64,000 nt of DNA from Allorhizobium sonneratiae (lineage in GTDB: Bacteria > Pseudomonadota > Alphaproteobacteria > Rhizobiales > Rhizobiaceae). The stretch is from NCBI RefSeq assembly GCF_023700755.1, contig NZ_JAMKOJ010000007.1, forward strand, positions 205,614-269,613, given 5' to 3'. Shown here piece after piece: positions 35,162 to 45,649 of this stretch (position 1 is its first letter; every line of letters starts with the position of its first letter). The position numbers and the translations under genes are program-made. The notes under the pieces were generated by a model, which did no database searches, was not told where the DNA came from, and worked only from the letters and a program-made list of their open reading frames with translations.

Positions 35162-36022
35162 ATGACCTCGCTTTTCGATAAAGATCAAATCCTGCGCAAC
35201 CGGCAACGTGCGTTCAGGATCGCCGATCCCGGTGCCGGCTTTCTGCTGGATATTGTGGCAAAGGAACTGGCGGAACGTCTCAGTGTTGTCGAGCGTCGTT
35301 TCGAGATGGCGGCTGAAATGAATGGCATGGATGGCCGAGTGGCCAGATCCTGTGTGGAAACGGGCCGGATCGAGCAGATGGATCAGGCCGAAATCAGCGC
35401 CCATGGCTCTGAGACGGCAGCAGATTTCGACCATCTTGGTCTTGCGGAACAAAAGTATAATCTGATTCTGGCGCCGCTCTGGCTGCAACTTGCGAATGAT
35501 CTTCCCGGCGCCCTGATTCAGATCCGCCGTGCGCTGAAGCCGGACGGGCTTTTTCTCGCCGCTCTTGCGGGGGCGGGAACGCTCGGTGAATTGCGCGACG
35601 TATTGCTGGCGACCGAAGCCGAGATGAGCGGGGGTGCCAGCCCGAGAGTCATTCCCTTTGCCGATGTGCGCGATATGGGCAGTCTGTTGCAGCGGGCCGG
35701 TTTTTCGCTGCCGGTGGTGGATGTTGAAGACTATACGGTGCGTTACGACAATCTTTTCGGGTTGATGCGCGATCTGCGCGCCATGGGAATGACCAACCCG
35801 ATGCTCGATCGCAGCCGTATCCCTTTAACACGAAGGTTTTTTATGCGGGCCGCTGAGCTTTACGCCGAACGGTTCAGTGATCCGGATGGTCGCATTCGGG
35901 CCAGTTTCTCGATCATTTATGTGTCCGGATGGTCACCGCATGAAAGTCAGGCCAAACCGCTGAAACCGGGATCGGCCAAGATCAGGCTGGCTGATGCGCT
36001 CAAAAACGTTCTTCCATCTTAA
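35162..36022 (+). CDS. Methyltransferase-like protein (BioC/NDUFAF5 type) with degenerate SAM loop
   Basis: 286 residues. FDKDQILRNRQRAFRIADPGAGFLLDIVAKELAERL at the N-terminus and LGLAEQKYNLILAPLWLQLANDLPGALIQIRRALKPDGLFLAALAGAGTLGELR are characteristic of the alphaproteobacterial NDUFAF5-like family. Where a class I methyltransferase would have a Gly-rich SAM loop, this protein has FEMAAEMNGMDGRVAR, with only isolated glycines. It may bind SAM poorly or act as a chaperone-like paralogue, as NDUFAF5-type proteins assist complex I assembly or hydroxylation. ATG 35162 gives the family N-terminus. Confidence 0.78.
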   Translation: MTSLFDKDQILRNRQRAFRIADPGAGFLLDIVAKELAERLSVVERRFEMAAEMNGMDGRVARSCVETGRIEQMDQAEISAHGSETAADFDHLGLAEQKYNLILAPLWLQLANDLPGALIQIRRALKPDGLFLAALAGAGTLGELRDVLLATEAEMSGGASPRVIPFADVRDMGSLLQRAGFSLPVVDVEDYTVRYDNLFGLMRDLRAMGMTNPMLDRSRIPLTRRFFMRAAELYAERFSDPDGRIRASFSIIYVSGWSPHESQAKPLKPGSAKIRLADALKNVLPS

Positions 36023-36063
36023 AAGCATTGTGTCACGACATCTGCTTTCTGAAGATGCAATTT

Positions 36064-36222
36064 TCAGACGGCCATATGGGCAACAATGAAATTGAAGATC
36101 AGGGTGAAGGCATTGTAATAATTGCTCAGACCGGCAAAAAGACCAAGGCTTACCAGACTGACGATCAGTCCATATTCAATGGCAGTTGCGCCAGATGTTT
36201 CTTGAAGAAATTTCCGTACCAC
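36064..36222 (-). CDS. Flp/Fap-type IVb pilin
   Basis: 52 residues from a GTG start: a short basic leader (MVRKFLQETSG), the processing site G/ATAIEYG with Glu at +5 of the mature protein, and a hydrophobic helix (LIVSLVSLGLFAGLSNYYNAF), then a short hydrophobic tail. This is the standard Flp pilin layout, cleaved by a CpaA/TadV-type prepilin peptidase and assembled by a Tad/Cpa system. AGAGGTGG precedes the GTG at good spacing. No cpa/tad genes lie in the window, so it is an isolated pilin gene. The mature N-terminal motif makes the call firm despite the short length. Confidence 0.85.
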   Translation of the reverse strand: MVRKFLQETSGATAIEYGLIVSLVSLGLFAGLSNYYNAFTLIFNFIVAHMAV

Positions 36223-36796
36223 AGTGCCCCACCTCTTACAGTTCTTCCTTTATACATAAGGGGCAGGGGGTTAAGAGAGGCTCAAGGAACGCTCGAGATT
36301 TTTATCTATCCTATGAATTTTGACTGTAGAATTTAGCGCAGGTGCCCAGCGGAACCGTGTCACTGAGCAGATATGCTGAGAGCATCCCGGTTTTATCTGG
36401 TCAGAAGTGAATGAGTGAAAAAACTGATTATATTGATAAAACCGTCAATTCCGTACCTGTTCCAGAGCGTGTGTTCGTCAAGATGACGGCGACGCGAGCG
36501 TGATCTGGCCACTAAAGATGCTTTTGTCATCATCTCAGAGATAGGGCGAGAATTGTTTTGATATGAAGCATTTTGCTGCGCATACAGCGCCGTGCGTTTC
36601 ATAAAATGCACAAAGGACGCTAAATCGTTTCACACTTTTCCTGGAACTGCTCTAAACCATGCCGTGTTTCATGTTCTTCATGCAACAATATATATAGTCG
36701 GCAAAGCAAATGATAAAGCCTGTCGCAGTCAATCCTATTCGCTGGGACGGCGCCTTATATACTTCTGATAAAACACATGGGCTTTCGCTGAATGTT
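36223..36796. other. AT-rich intergenic region with a half palindromic element
   Basis: No convincing gene. At about 36622-36655 the minus strand reads AGAGCAGTTCCAGGAAAAGT followed by GTGAAACG, i.e. the left half of the palindromic element found in duplicate within gluQ. Short open frames here lack ribosome-binding sites and family features. Confidence 0.5.
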
Positions 36797-37120
36797 TCAG
36801 CAGCCATTGTTGCCGTTGGAGGGGTCGACGATACAAACCGCACCAGGCGTTTTCTGCAAGACGCTGCGGCGGATGGTGTATCGCTTGCCCTGATCTGTCG
36901 TTGTGGAAATCGAACCTGTCGCCAGCGTATCCAGTTCTACCGGAGCGGATGCGATCTGGCCGGAATCGTTTTTATCCGAAAGAAGAGGCGTGACGACCAG
37001 AGTTATGGCCACAGCGGCGACAGCAAACAGCAGCGCAAGATTGATAACACCCATTCTTGCGGATCTGGACGTCGCACGTTGCGACTGCCGCCCGTTCCTT
37101 TCAACGTCCTTGCTCATCAT
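36797..37120 (-). CDS. Small single-span membrane protein
   Basis: 107 residues: hydrophilic basic N-terminus (MMSKDVERNGRQSQRATSRSAR), one helix (MGVINLALLFAVAAVAITLVVTPLL), then a soluble part with a Cys near the end (GAVCIVDPSNGNNGC). It resembles small conserved rhizobial membrane proteins I cannot name. AAGGATGGG precedes two adjacent ATGs (37120, 37117). It may be linked with the Flp pilin gene downstream in the same direction, but 570 bp separate them. Confidence 0.65.
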   Translation of the reverse strand: MMSKDVERNGRQSQRATSRSARMGVINLALLFAVAAVAITLVVTPLLSDKNDSGQIASAPVELDTLATGSISTTTDQGKRYTIRRSVLQKTPGAVCIVDPSNGNNGC

Positions 37121-37557
37121 CCCATCCTTGTTGCCATATCGCATATGGCCGTTTTGTCTGTTTTGCTTCTTTGGCATGCAGCCATGCAGCATTTTCAATG
37201 TTTATCAAAGGCTTCGATTCAATATCGGCCTGATGTCACCCGTCCGGAGCCATGCTTCGGCCACTGGCACACCATTCCTGTCTGTCACCTTCCTGCCAAC
37301 GACACGAGCACGCCTGTGATAAAACAGGCAGACGCTGTGCCAGTTGCTGCAGTGATCCAATACGCTACAGCAATCCTATATTCACTATAATGCAGGCAGG
37401 GTGATTAACACTCTGTTAAGCGATGCGGAAAAAGTGGAATCGCCCCCAGCAGGCTGAGCATAAGCGAGATTCGCCGGCAAAGGAACCAAGACCTCTGAAA
37501 ATCAGGGGAATAATAGCCGAGGATCAGTCAAATGCCGGGTTTGGCAGATGATTTTCC
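37121..37557. other. Intergenic region, nothing recognised
   Basis: 437 bp between the small membrane protein and the 3' end of mutT. No RNA gene, repeat or well-supported frame was found on either strand. Confidence 0.5.
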
Positions 37558-37965
37558 TCACAGAAGGTCGAGCAGGAAGGGAATGAGTGGCTCATCGGCT
37601 GGCGGCATCGGGTAGGAGCGCATATCCTGCGGGCGGACCCATTTGACCACCTGTCCCTCACGGCCATGGGCAAGACCTTCAAACCGGCGGCAGACATAAA
37701 GCGGCATCAACAGGTGAAAGCTGTCATAGGTGTGGCTGGCAAAGGTGAGGGGAGCAAGACAATCGGTTTTTGTTGTGACACCGAGTTCTTCGTCAAGTTC
37801 GCGGATCAGGGTTTCCTCCGGCGATTCACCCGGTTCGACCTTGCCGCCTGGAAACTCCCATAATCCGGCCAGATGCTTGCCTTCCGGCCGCTGCGCCAGA
37901 AGAATACGGCCATCGCTATCGACAAGCGCACAGGCGGCGACCAGAAGAATGGGGCGCGGGGTCAT
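37558..37965 (-). CDS. mutT: MutT/NUDIX hydrolase (8-oxo-dGTP diphosphatase type)
   Basis: 135 residues. The NUDIX box is complete: GGKVEPGESPEETLIRELDEELG, preceded by GRILLAQRPEGKHLAGLWEFPGG as in MutT, which removes 8-oxo-dGTP from the nucleotide pool. It overlaps the GNAT gene by 4 bp and belongs to an argJ-GNAT-mutT operon common in rhizobia. Confidence 0.92.
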   Translation of the reverse strand: MTPRPILLVAACALVDSDGRILLAQRPEGKHLAGLWEFPGGKVEPGESPEETLIRELDEELGVTTKTDCLAPLTFASHTYDSFHLLMPLYVCRRFEGLAHGREGQVVKWVRPQDMRSYPMPPADEPLIPFLLDLL

Positions 37966-38750
37966 GATCTGCTCTCAGGGCTCCAGTAGACATAGCGATA
38001 GGCTTCGGTGAAGCCGAGTTTGCGGTAGAGCGAAAGGGCGGAGCTGTTATTGGCGGTGACCTGCAGCCATGCCAGTCGTGCGCCACGCAGACGTGCCCAG
38101 CGCAGGGCGGCATAGGTCAATTCAAACCCTTCGCCCCGACCGCGATAATCCGGGTTCACCACAAGCTGAACGAGACCGGCTATATCGTTATCCTGCACGC
38201 AGATCGCCGAGGAGATCAGGTCATTGCCCGGCGCCTCCTTGAGGAACAGCCCATAAGGCGGTTTTATATTGCCGATGACCTCGGCAAGTCCGGGCTTGAG
38301 CGCGGGGTCGTCATTATGCAGAGCGATGCTTGCATCGAGAAAACGGCCGATATCATGGGTTGGCAGGTGGTCCATCGCCTCATAGCCGTCAAGAGCATTG
38401 AGATCGAGCGTCATCACCAGATTTTCCTCAATGTGCCTCCAGCCGTCCTGTTGCAGGATATCGATGATCTCCGGTGCGGCCAGAGGTGTTTGCCGAAACA
38501 TCATCGCCCTGCCATAGGATTCGAACTTGCGCGATGCCTTTTCCAGCCTGAGCCTGATGTCGCGCGTGTCCGAGCGGTCGAGGGCGACAACACAGTTGAT
38601 CCGTTTCGAGGGGTGACCTCCGGTCAGCCTGATTTGCCAGCTTCCATCATACTGCACCAAGGCTGCGGGCCATGCGCGAAAGCTGACGGCTTCCAGACGC
38701 CGGACCTGCGGCAGATTGACCTCGGTTCCCGACTGCTCCTGCATTCCCAT
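37962..38750 (-). CDS. GNAT-family N-acetyltransferase
   Basis: 262 residues. The acetyl-CoA binding segment is in the C-terminal half: LVQLVVNPDYRGRGEGFELTYAALRWARLRGARLAWLQVTANNSSALSLYRKLGFTEAYRYVYW. The N-terminal half (RLEAVSFRAWPAALVQYDGSWQIRLTGGHPSKRINCV) is a second GNAT-like or accessory domain. Substrate unknown. Its start overlaps the argJ stop by one base (TGATG). Confidence 0.88.
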   Translation of the reverse strand: MGMQEQSGTEVNLPQVRRLEAVSFRAWPAALVQYDGSWQIRLTGGHPSKRINCVVALDRSDTRDIRLRLEKASRKFESYGRAMMFRQTPLAAPEIIDILQQDGWRHIEENLVMTLDLNALDGYEAMDHLPTHDIGRFLDASIALHNDDPALKPGLAEVIGNIKPPYGLFLKEAPGNDLISSAICVQDNDIAGLVQLVVNPDYRGRGEGFELTYAALRWARLRGARLAWLQVTANNSSALSLYRKLGFTEAYRYVYWSPESRS

Positions 38751-39991
38751 CAGCTCCGGTAGTCTCCATTGATTGCAACATATTCCTTGGTCAGGTCGCA
38801 GGTCCAGACGGTGGCCTCACCTTTGCCAAGGCCGAGATCGGCGGTGATCGCAATGTCGTCCTGTTTCATCACGGCGCTGGCGGCCGCCTCGGAATAAGCG
38901 GGGTCGCGTTCACCGTTCACCGCCACGCGGATCTCGCCGAACCAGATGGCAAGGCGGTCACGGTCCGCCATTTCACCGGCTTTGCCGACGGCCATGACCA
39001 CGCGGCCCCAATTGGCGTCTTCCCCGGCAACGGCCGTCTTGACCAGCGGCGAATTGGCAATCGAAAGCGCCACGCGCTTGGCGGCGGCATCGTTTTCCGC
39101 GCCCTTGACGGTCACGGCAATCATCTTGCGCGCACCTTCGCCATCGCGAACCACCTGCAGCGCCAGATCTTTCAGGAGATCGTTGAGCGCGGCGCGGAAG
39201 CCGTCGAGGCGGGCATCATCGGCGCTTTCGACCCGTGCCTGACCGTCTTCTGCCGCCGCACCCGTGGCAAACAGCATCAACGTATCGGAGGTGGAGGTGT
39301 CGCTATCGACGGTGACGGAATTGAAGCTCGGTCCAACGCCTGCCGACAGCAGGCTTTGCAGGGCGGCAGGGGCAATATTGGCATCGGTGACGACGAAGGA
39401 AAGCATGGTCGCCATGTCCGGCGCAATCATGCCCGCACCCTTGGCAATGCCGTTGATCCGGACAGCAACGCCGCCGATCTCGGCGGTGCGGGTCGCCACC
39501 TTCGGGTAGGTGTCGGTGGTCATGATCGCCTTTGCCGCTTCCAGCCAGAAATCGCCTTTGGCTTCAGCGGTCATGGCGTCGAGCACGCCGGCAAATTTCG
39601 AAGCATCCAGCGGTTCGCCGATGACGCCGGTGGAGGCCAGATAGATTTCGTTTTCACCGCAGGAGAGCGCCGATGCAGCGGCTTTGGCCGTCATGTCCGT
39701 TGCCTGCCTGCCTTTGACGCCGGTAAAGGCATTGGCATTGCCGGAATTGACCACCACACCACGGGCCAGCCCGTGGGGCAGATTGGCCCGGCAGAAATCC
39801 ACAGGCGCAGAAGGGCATTTCGAGCGGGTGAACACGCCCGCGACGCTGGCCGGCTTGTCAAATACCATCAGCAGCACGTCGGTGCGGTTTTTATACTTTA
39901 TGCCGGCTGAGGCCGTGGCCATGGCGACGCCGCGAATGGGCGGCATGGCGGCGAATTCTTTTGGAGCAAGGGGAGAGACGCTGGCGGACAT
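38750..39991 (-). CDS. argJ: Bifunctional ornithine acetyltransferase / N-acetylglutamate synthase
   Basis: 413-residue precursor that self-cleaves into alpha and beta chains; the nucleophilic Thr is in [18 protein letters not shown]. It transfers acetyl from N-acetylornithine to glutamate, recycling acetyl in arginine synthesis. N-terminal [25 protein letters not shown] and C-terminal [21 protein letters not shown] are typical. First gene of the argJ-GNAT-mutT operon and 80 bp downstream of the foldase gene. Confidence 0.96.
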   Translation of the reverse strand: MSASVSPLAPKEFAAMPPIRGVAMATASAGIKYKNRTDVLLMVFDKPASVAGVFTRSKCPSAPVDFCRANLPHGLARGVVVNSGNANAFTGVKGRQATDMTAKAAASALSCGENEIYLASTGVIGEPLDASKFAGVLDAMTAEAKGDFWLEAAKAIMTTDTYPKVATRTAEIGGVAVRINGIAKGAGMIAPDMATMLSFVVTDANIAPAALQSLLSAGVGPSFNSVTVDSDTSTSDTLMLFATGAAAEDGQARVESADDARLDGFRAALNDLLKDLALQVVRDGEGARKMIAVTVKGAENDAAAKRVALSIANSPLVKTAVAGEDANWGRVVMAVGKAGEMADRDRLAIWFGEIRVAVNGERDPAYSEAAASAVMKQDDIAITADLGLGKGEATVWTCDLTKEYVAINGDYRS

Positions 39992-40071
39992 GGCAAAAGA
40001 CCTGCAAAACCGGGGAATCTGCGAAAGGAGGGCAACTGGCCCGCCTGAGAGAGGCGGGCCAGGGTGACAGA

Positions 40072-40965
40072 TCAGGGCTTGGGCGCGGCAGCTGCGTCCG
40101 GTGCCGGAGCCGGAGCGGCCTGCTGCTTCGGCTGGTTGATGGCGTCATAGCCCTTCTTCAGCTCGGGATCGAGAATATCGACCTTTTCGGTGGTCTTGGC
40201 CTTTTCAAGCAGCGCCAGATATTTGTCGCGCATCACCAGCTGGCGGACCTGATCCTTCACATCGTCATAGGCCGGCGGCGGGGCGTCGCGCACATCTTCC
40301 ACCTTGATGATGTGGTAACCGAACTGCGTCTTGACCGGCGTTTCGGTATAGGTGCCGGGCTTCAGCGCAAAGGCGGCCTTTTCAAATTCCGGCACCATCC
40401 GGCCCTTGGTGAAGTAACCGAGATCGCCGCCATCCGATTTGCTCGGATCGGTGGAATGTTCCTTGGCAAGCGTGGCGAAATCCTTTCCGGCGTCCAGTTC
40501 CTTGATGATGGCCTTGGCTTCGGCCTCGGTCTTCACCAGAATGTGACGGGCGTGAACTTCTTTTTCTTTCGGAAGAGCGGCGATTTCCTTGTCGTAACGA
40601 GCCTTGACTTCGGCGTCGGTCGTGGTGTCGACGACATATTTCTTGAAGAAGGCATTGTGCAGTTCGCGGTCCTTGATGAAGGCCATGCGCTCTTTGAAGG
40701 CGGGATCGTTTTCCAGTCCTTCGCTTTTGGCTTCGCCAGCCAGAAGCTTCACGTCGATCGCGCCGGACAGGGCGGCAACTTTCTTTTGCGCCTCAGGCAT
40801 CTGGGCAAATTGCGGATCGAGATTGGCCATGGCCAGATTAAGCTCGGACTGATGGATTTCCAGCGTGCCGACTTTGGCGACGACCGGATCATCCGCCAGA
40901 GCGGAGGTGGAGAAGACGGCCAGAGCCGCGCAGGCGGCCAGCAGAAGTTTGTGAGAACGGACCAT
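40072..40965 (-). CDS. Periplasmic parvulin-type peptidyl-prolyl isomerase
   Basis: 297 residues. Signal peptide ([19 protein letters not shown]), SurA/PrsA-like N-terminal helices, and a parvulin rotamase domain with [51 protein letters not shown] and [15 protein letters not shown]-terminal Pro/Ala-rich tail. Assists folding of exported proteins. ATG 40965 is chosen so that the signal peptide is N-terminal, with AAAGGG upstream. Divergent from secA. Confidence 0.9.
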   Translation of the reverse strand: MVRSHKLLLAACAALAVFSTSALADDPVVAKVGTLEIHQSELNLAMANLDPQFAQMPEAQKKVAALSGAIDVKLLAGEAKSEGLENDPAFKERMAFIKDRELHNAFFKKYVVDTTTDAEVKARYDKEIAALPKEKEVHARHILVKTEAEAKAIIKELDAGKDFATLAKEHSTDPSKSDGGDLGYFTKGRMVPEFEKAAFALKPGTYTETPVKTQFGYHIIKVEDVRDAPPPAYDDVKDQVRQLVMRDKYLALLEKAKTTEKVDILDPELKKGYDAINQPKQQAAPAPAPDAAAAPKP

Positions 40966-41062
40966 AAAGAATACCCTTTGTAAGAGGCCGACCGAAACAG
41001 CCGACGAGACCATAATCTCCCAAAACCACGGCAATGTGGCGCTTCTGGTCTATGCTGTCCCG

Positions 41063-41091
41063 TTGACATAATCCGACCCCCCTCTTATCTG
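41063..41091 (+). promoter_or_regulatory. Housekeeping promoter of secA
   Basis: TTGACA (41063-41068), 17-bp spacer, TATCTG (41086-41091), about 105 bp upstream of the secA start. Confidence 0.6.
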
Positions 41092-41194
41092 TCACGCAAT
41101 CCCGCGTCCAGAGCAGTTTGATGGACGCAACGTCTTCGTCCGGTTTCACAAGGCTGGCGGAGGCGAAATCTTGTGACGGATTTCAGAAAGGACC

Positions 41195-43900
41195 ATGGCC
41201 ATGGTCAGCTTCGGCGGCATCGCCCGTAAAATTTTCGGCTCCTCGAATGATCGCCGCATCAAAGGGCACCGGCCGCGCGTGGCTGCCATCAATGCGATGG
41301 AAGACAGCATCAAGGCGCTCAGTGACGCCGAACTTGCCGCAAAGACCCTCGAATTTCGTGAGCAGATCAAGGCCGGCAAGACGCTGGACGATCTTCTGGT
41401 GCCGGCCTTTGCCGTTGCACGCGAAGCCGCGAAACGCTCTTTGGGCATGCGGCCCTTCGATGTACAGCTGATCGGCGGCATGATCCTGCATGAAAACGCC
41501 ATTGCCGAAATGAAGACCGGCGAAGGCAAGACGCTGGTGGCGACGCTTGCCGTTTATCTCAACGCGCTCTCGGGCAAGGGCGTGCATGTCGTGACCGTCA
41601 ACGACTATCTCGCCAGCCGCGATGCGGCCATTATGGGCCGGCTTTACAGCTTCCTCGGCCTGACCACAGGCGTCATCGTGCATGGCCTGGATGATGACCA
41701 GCGCAAGGCCGCCTATGCCTGCGACATCACCTATGCCACCAATAACGAGCTTGGTTTCGATTATCTGCGCGACAACATGAAATATGAGCGCAGCCAGATG
41801 GTGCAGCGGGGTCACAACTTCGCCATCGTCGATGAAGTGGATTCGATTCTGGTCGACGAGGCGCGCACGCCGCTGATCATTTCCGGTCCGCTCGACGACC
41901 GCTCCGAGCTTTACAATACCATCGACGCCTTCATTCCGATGCTGAGCGAAGAGGATTACGAGCTGGATGAAAAACAGCGCACTGTGAACTTCTCCGAGGA
42001 AGGCACCGAAAAGCTGGAGGGTCTTTTGAAGGACGCTGGCCTTCTGAAAGGCGCCTCGCTTTACGATGTCGAAAATGTCGCCATCGTCCATCACATCAAC
42101 AATGCGCTGAAGGCACACAAGCTGTTCCAGCGCGACAAGGATTACATCGTCCGCAATGACGAGCTGGTGATCATCGATGAGTTCACCGGCCGTATGATGC
42201 CGGGACGGCGCTATTCCGAAGGTCAGCATCAGGCGCTGGAAGCCAAGGAAAAGGTGACGATCCAGCCGGAAAACCAGACGCTGGCCTCGATCACCTTCCA
42301 GAATTATTTCCGCATGTATGCGAAGCTTGGCGGCATGACCGGCACGGCAACGACGGAAGCCGAGGAATTTGCCGATATCTACGGGCTGAACGTCATCGAG
42401 GTGCCAACCAATCTGCCGATTGCCCGTATCGACGAGGATGACGAGGTCTATCGGACCGTCGAGGAAAAATATCAGGCGATCATCACGGAAATCCGGGCTG
42501 CCCATGAAAAAGGTCAGCCGGTTCTGGTCGGCACCACCTCGATTGAAAAATCAGAGCTTCTGGCGACACTGCTGCGCAAATCCGGCTTCAAGAATTTTCA
42601 GGTTCTGAACGCCCGCTATCATGAGCAGGAAGCCTATATCGTCTCTCAGGCCGGCGTTCCCGGCGCCGTGACCATTGCGACCAACATGGCCGGTCGCGGC
42701 ACCGACATTCAGCTTGGCGGCAATATCGACATGCGGCTGGAGCGGGAACTGGAAGGCATGGAACCCGGTCCCGAGCGCGATGCCAAGGAACAGGAAATCC
42801 GCGACGAAGTGAAAAAACTCAAGGCCAAGGCGCTTGAAGCTGGCGGGCTTTACGTGATTGCCACCGAGCGTCATGAAAGCCGCCGTATCGATAACCAGCT
42901 GCGCGGCCGTTCCGGCCGTCAGGGCGATCCGGGCCGGTCGAAATTCTATCTGTCGCTTCAGGACGATCTGATGCGCATTTTCGGCTCCGACCGGATGGAG
43001 TCGATGCTGCAGAAGCTGGGCTTGAAGGATGGCGAGGCCATCGTTCATCCCTGGATCAACAAGGCGCTGGAGCGGGCGCAGAAAAAGGTTGAGGCCCGCA
43101 ACTTCGATATCCGCAAGAACCTGTTGAAATATGACGACGTGCTCAACGATCAGCGCAAGGTGATCTTCGAGCAGCGGGTTGAGTTGATGGATGCCGAAGA
43201 TCTGGGCGAGACCATCACCGATATGCGGCATGAACTGATCGATACGCTGGTGCGTACCCATATCCCGGAGCGTGCCTATGCCGAGCAGTGGGATATCGAA
43301 GGATTGAAGACCGGCGTTACCGAAACCCTCAATCTCGATCTGCCTGTTGAAGAATGGGCTACGGAAGAGGGTATTGCCGAAGACGATATGGTCGAGCGGA
43401 TCAAAGCCGCTGCCGACAAGGTGATGGCAGAAAAGGCCCAGCGTTTCGGCCCTGAACTGATGAGCTACATCCAGCGCTCCGTGCTGTTGCAGACCATCGA
43501 CACGCTGTGGCGCGAGCATATCGTCAATCTCGATCATTTGCGTTCTGTTGTCGGGTTCCGTGGCTATGCCCAGCGCGATCCGCTGCAGGAATACAAGGCT
43601 GAGGCGTTCGAGCTTTTCCAGGCGCTTCTGGCCAATATGCGCGAGACCGTCACCTCCCAGATGATGCGGGTGGAAATCATGCAGGAAGCGCCGCCGGAAC
43701 CGGTGCTGCCGGTCATGCAGGCGCATCATCTTGATCCGATGACTGGGCAGGATGAATTTGCATCGCGGATGATGGCTGTCAGCGGTGAAAATCGCAATCC
43801 GGACAATCCCGAAAGCTGGGGCCGTGTTGGCCGAAACGAGCCATGCCCTTGCGGTTCGGGTAAGAAATACAAGCACTGCCACGGAACCTACGTGGTTTGA
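41195..43900 (+). CDS. secA: Preprotein translocase ATPase SecA
   Basis: 901 residues; motor of Sec-dependent export across the inner membrane. Walker A is [18 protein letters not shown]-like box is [17 protein letters not shown], motif VI region is [11 protein letters not shown] with [30 protein letters not shown], and the C-terminal zinc site is [14 protein letters not shown], which binds SecB or the ribosome. Full length. ATG 41195 has AAAGGA just upstream; MVSFGG at 41201 is an alternative. Confidence 0.98.
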   Translation: MAMVSFGGIARKIFGSSNDRRIKGHRPRVAAINAMEDSIKALSDAELAAKTLEFREQIKAGKTLDDLLVPAFAVAREAAKRSLGMRPFDVQLIGGMILHENAIAEMKTGEGKTLVATLAVYLNALSGKGVHVVTVNDYLASRDAAIMGRLYSFLGLTTGVIVHGLDDDQRKAAYACDITYATNNELGFDYLRDNMKYERSQMVQRGHNFAIVDEVDSILVDEARTPLIISGPLDDRSELYNTIDAFIPMLSEEDYELDEKQRTVNFSEEGTEKLEGLLKDAGLLKGASLYDVENVAIVHHINNALKAHKLFQRDKDYIVRNDELVIIDEFTGRMMPGRRYSEGQHQALEAKEKVTIQPENQTLASITFQNYFRMYAKLGGMTGTATTEAEEFADIYGLNVIEVPTNLPIARIDEDDEVYRTVEEKYQAIITEIRAAHEKGQPVLVGTTSIEKSELLATLLRKSGFKNFQVLNARYHEQEAYIVSQAGVPGAVTIATNMAGRGTDIQLGGNIDMRLERELEGMEPGPERDAKEQEIRDEVKKLKAKALEAGGLYVIATERHESRRIDNQLRGRSGRQGDPGRSKFYLSLQDDLMRIFGSDRMESMLQKLGLKDGEAIVHPWINKALERAQKKVEARNFDIRKNLLKYDDVLNDQRKVIFEQRVELMDAEDLGETITDMRHELIDTLVRTHIPERAYAEQWDIEGLKTGVTETLNLDLPVEEWATEEGIAEDDMVERIKAAADKVMAEKAQRFGPELMSYIQRSVLLQTIDTLWREHIVNLDHLRSVVGFRGYAQRDPLQEYKAEAFELFQALLANMRETVTSQMMRVEIMQEAPPEPVLPVMQAHHLDPMTGQDEFASRMMAVSGENRNPDNPESWGRVGRNEPCPCGSGKKYKHCHGTYVV

Positions 43901-43907
43901 GTGAGTA

Positions 43908-43953
43908 TTTAACGCGCCTGCATCGGTTTCAGATCTTTTGCAGGCGCGGTAAA
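43908..43953 (+). terminator. Hairpin downstream of secA
   Basis: GCGCCTGCA (43914-43922) / TGCAGGCGC (43939-43947), perfect, with flanking ATTTAA-like complementarity. The T tract is missing, so termination efficiency is doubtful. The following 290 bp up to the flippase gene hold no recognised gene. Confidence 0.5.
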
Positions 43954-44239
43954 TATTTAAAAAATTCGGTTCTTTGGTAATTTAATCTTAATCTTGATCG
44001 ATAAAGGTCAGACAGACGTTTGACGGTGCGTTCGGCTGGCAACCGGGTGCCGTAAGCTTTTTTGTGTCTTTTACCGGGGGCTGGTCGCAGGCATGTTGCT
44101 GGTTTGCCGTTCCTGGGCTCTGATAAAACGCAGCAGGTGCGCTGTCATGCAACAGTTTGAATGTGCTGGATGATTCGTTGAATCCTGCCCTTTTTCAGGA
44201 ATGATACGGTAACCTTTGCCAGTCAAGGTGAATTTGCAC

Positions 44240-45649
44240 GTGATTGTTGCAGTCGTTGAACACATCGCCCGATATTTGCCGCCGCCATTGCGCAGCCGTA
44301 TTGACCGTCTTGCCATGATGCTTAACCGTGATGATGATGTGGGGCAGGCGCAGTCCATGGCGCTTGCGGCCTTCATCATTCGCATTGTCAGCGCGGCGAT
44401 CGCTTTCCTTTCGCAGATCGTCCAGGCGCGGCTGATGGGCGAGTTCGAGTATGGTATCTTTGTTTTTGTCTGGGTCCTGGTGGTGCTGGCCGGCAATCTG
44501 TCCTGTCTTGGTTTTCATTCGACCGTCATCCGGTTTCTGCCGCAATATCAAGCCCGTAATGAAATCGAGGCCATCCGTGGCCTGACAGGAACGGTCAGAC
44601 TGTTTGCCATGGGGCTGGCCAGCGCAATCGCTCTGATCGGTCTGGTGGTGTTGCATTTTGCCGGAGACCGGATTGCCGGGTATTACATGACGCCGCTATT
44701 TCTTGGCCTCTTCGCTTTGCCGATGATTGCGCTGGGCGATGTTTTGGATGGTACGGCGCGGGCCAATAGCTGGCCGGTGGCGGCCCTGAGCCCCACCTAT
44801 ATCATCCGTCCGGTTCTGATTCTGCTCTTCATGCTGTCGGCGGTGGGTTTGGGCCTGCCGCATACGGCGACAACGGCCATGCAGGCCGCCCTTGCCGCCA
44901 CCTATGTGACGACGATCAGCCAGTTTCTGACGGTGACAATCAGGCTACGCAACAAATTTTTGCCGGGTGTATGGCGGATCGAGTTTCTCGCCTGGTTCAA
45001 GGTGGCGTTGCCGATCTTCTTTATCGAGGGCTTTCTGTTTCTTCTGACCAATTCGGATGTGGTGATCGTCGGATTTTATCTGCCGCCGGATCATGTCGGG
45101 ATTTATTTTGCCGCGGCAAAGACCATGGCGCTGGTGCAATTCGTTTATTTTGCCGTCAAGGCGGCGGCGGGGCCGCGGTTTTCCGCGCTGATGAATGAAG
45201 AGGATCTGCGACCTTTGGCTGCCTTTGCCGGGAAGATGGCGCGCTGGACCTTCTGGCCCTCGCTTGTCATCGGTCTCTTGGTCCTGGCCTGCGGCAAATT
45301 CCTGCTTGGGCTGTTCGGTCCCAGTTTTACTGTTGGCTATCCGCTGATGGCGATCCTTTTTTGTGGCGCCCTGACCAAGGCGATGATCGGTCCCGGTGAA
45401 ATGCTTTTGACCATGGCCGGGCGGCAAAATCTGTGTGTCGGTCTTTATGTTGTTGCGCTGGCCGTCAATCTGGGTCTCAATACGATGCTGATCCCGCTCT
45501 ACGGACTGACAGGTGCGGCTCTGGCGACGGCACTGGCCATGCTGACCGAGGCGCTTTTGTTGCATGGTGCTGTCCGATGGGCGCTTGGAACCGTTCTTTT
45601 TGTTTTCGCCGATCCCCTGTCGCGCCTTGAAGGAAAGTCCCGTGCCTGA
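44240..45649 (+). CDS. Polysaccharide flippase-type membrane protein (MOP superfamily)
   Basis: 469 residues with 12-14 hydrophobic helices of the Wzx/MurJ type, including FIIRIVSAAIAFLSQIVQARLMG at the first helix and the conserved GEFEYGIFVFVWV. Expected to flip undecaprenyl-linked saccharide units. GTG 44240 is preceded by AAGGTG at 9-bp spacing; a TTG 24 bp upstream keeps the frame open but lacks such a site. The stop is overlapped by the next gene, pointing to a two-gene operon. Confidence 0.82.
   Translation: MIVAVVEHIARYLPPPLRSRIDRLAMMLNRDDDVGQAQSMALAAFIIRIVSAAIAFLSQIVQARLMGEFEYGIFVFVWVLVVLAGNLSCLGFHSTVIRFLPQYQARNEIEAIRGLTGTVRLFAMGLASAIALIGLVVLHFAGDRIAGYYMTPLFLGLFALPMIALGDVLDGTARANSWPVAALSPTYIIRPVLILLFMLSAVGLGLPHTATTAMQAALAATYVTTISQFLTVTIRLRNKFLPGVWRIEFLAWFKVALPIFFIEGFLFLLTNSDVVIVGFYLPPDHVGIYFAAAKTMALVQFVYFAVKAAAGPRFSALMNEEDLRPLAAFAGKMARWTFWPSLVIGLLVLACGKFLLGLFGPSFTVGYPLMAILFCGALTKAMIGPGEMLLTMAGRQNLCVGLYVVALAVNLGLNTMLIPLYGLTGAALATALAMLTEALLLHGAVRWALGTVLFVFADPLSRLEGKSRA

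Noticed and set aside
34849..35163. Minus-strand 104-codon frame in the candidate small-RNA region
   Set aside because: No ribosome-binding site or family features; it spans a plus-strand terminator and overlaps the methyltransferase leader.
36028..36336. Plus-strand frame of about 100 codons covering the Flp pilin locus
   Set aside because: The opposite strand encodes a pilin with conserved processing site and ribosome-binding site; the plus frame has neither.
42551..43882. 443-codon minus-strand frame opposite secA
   Set aside because: Antisense shadow of secA with no recognisable domains.
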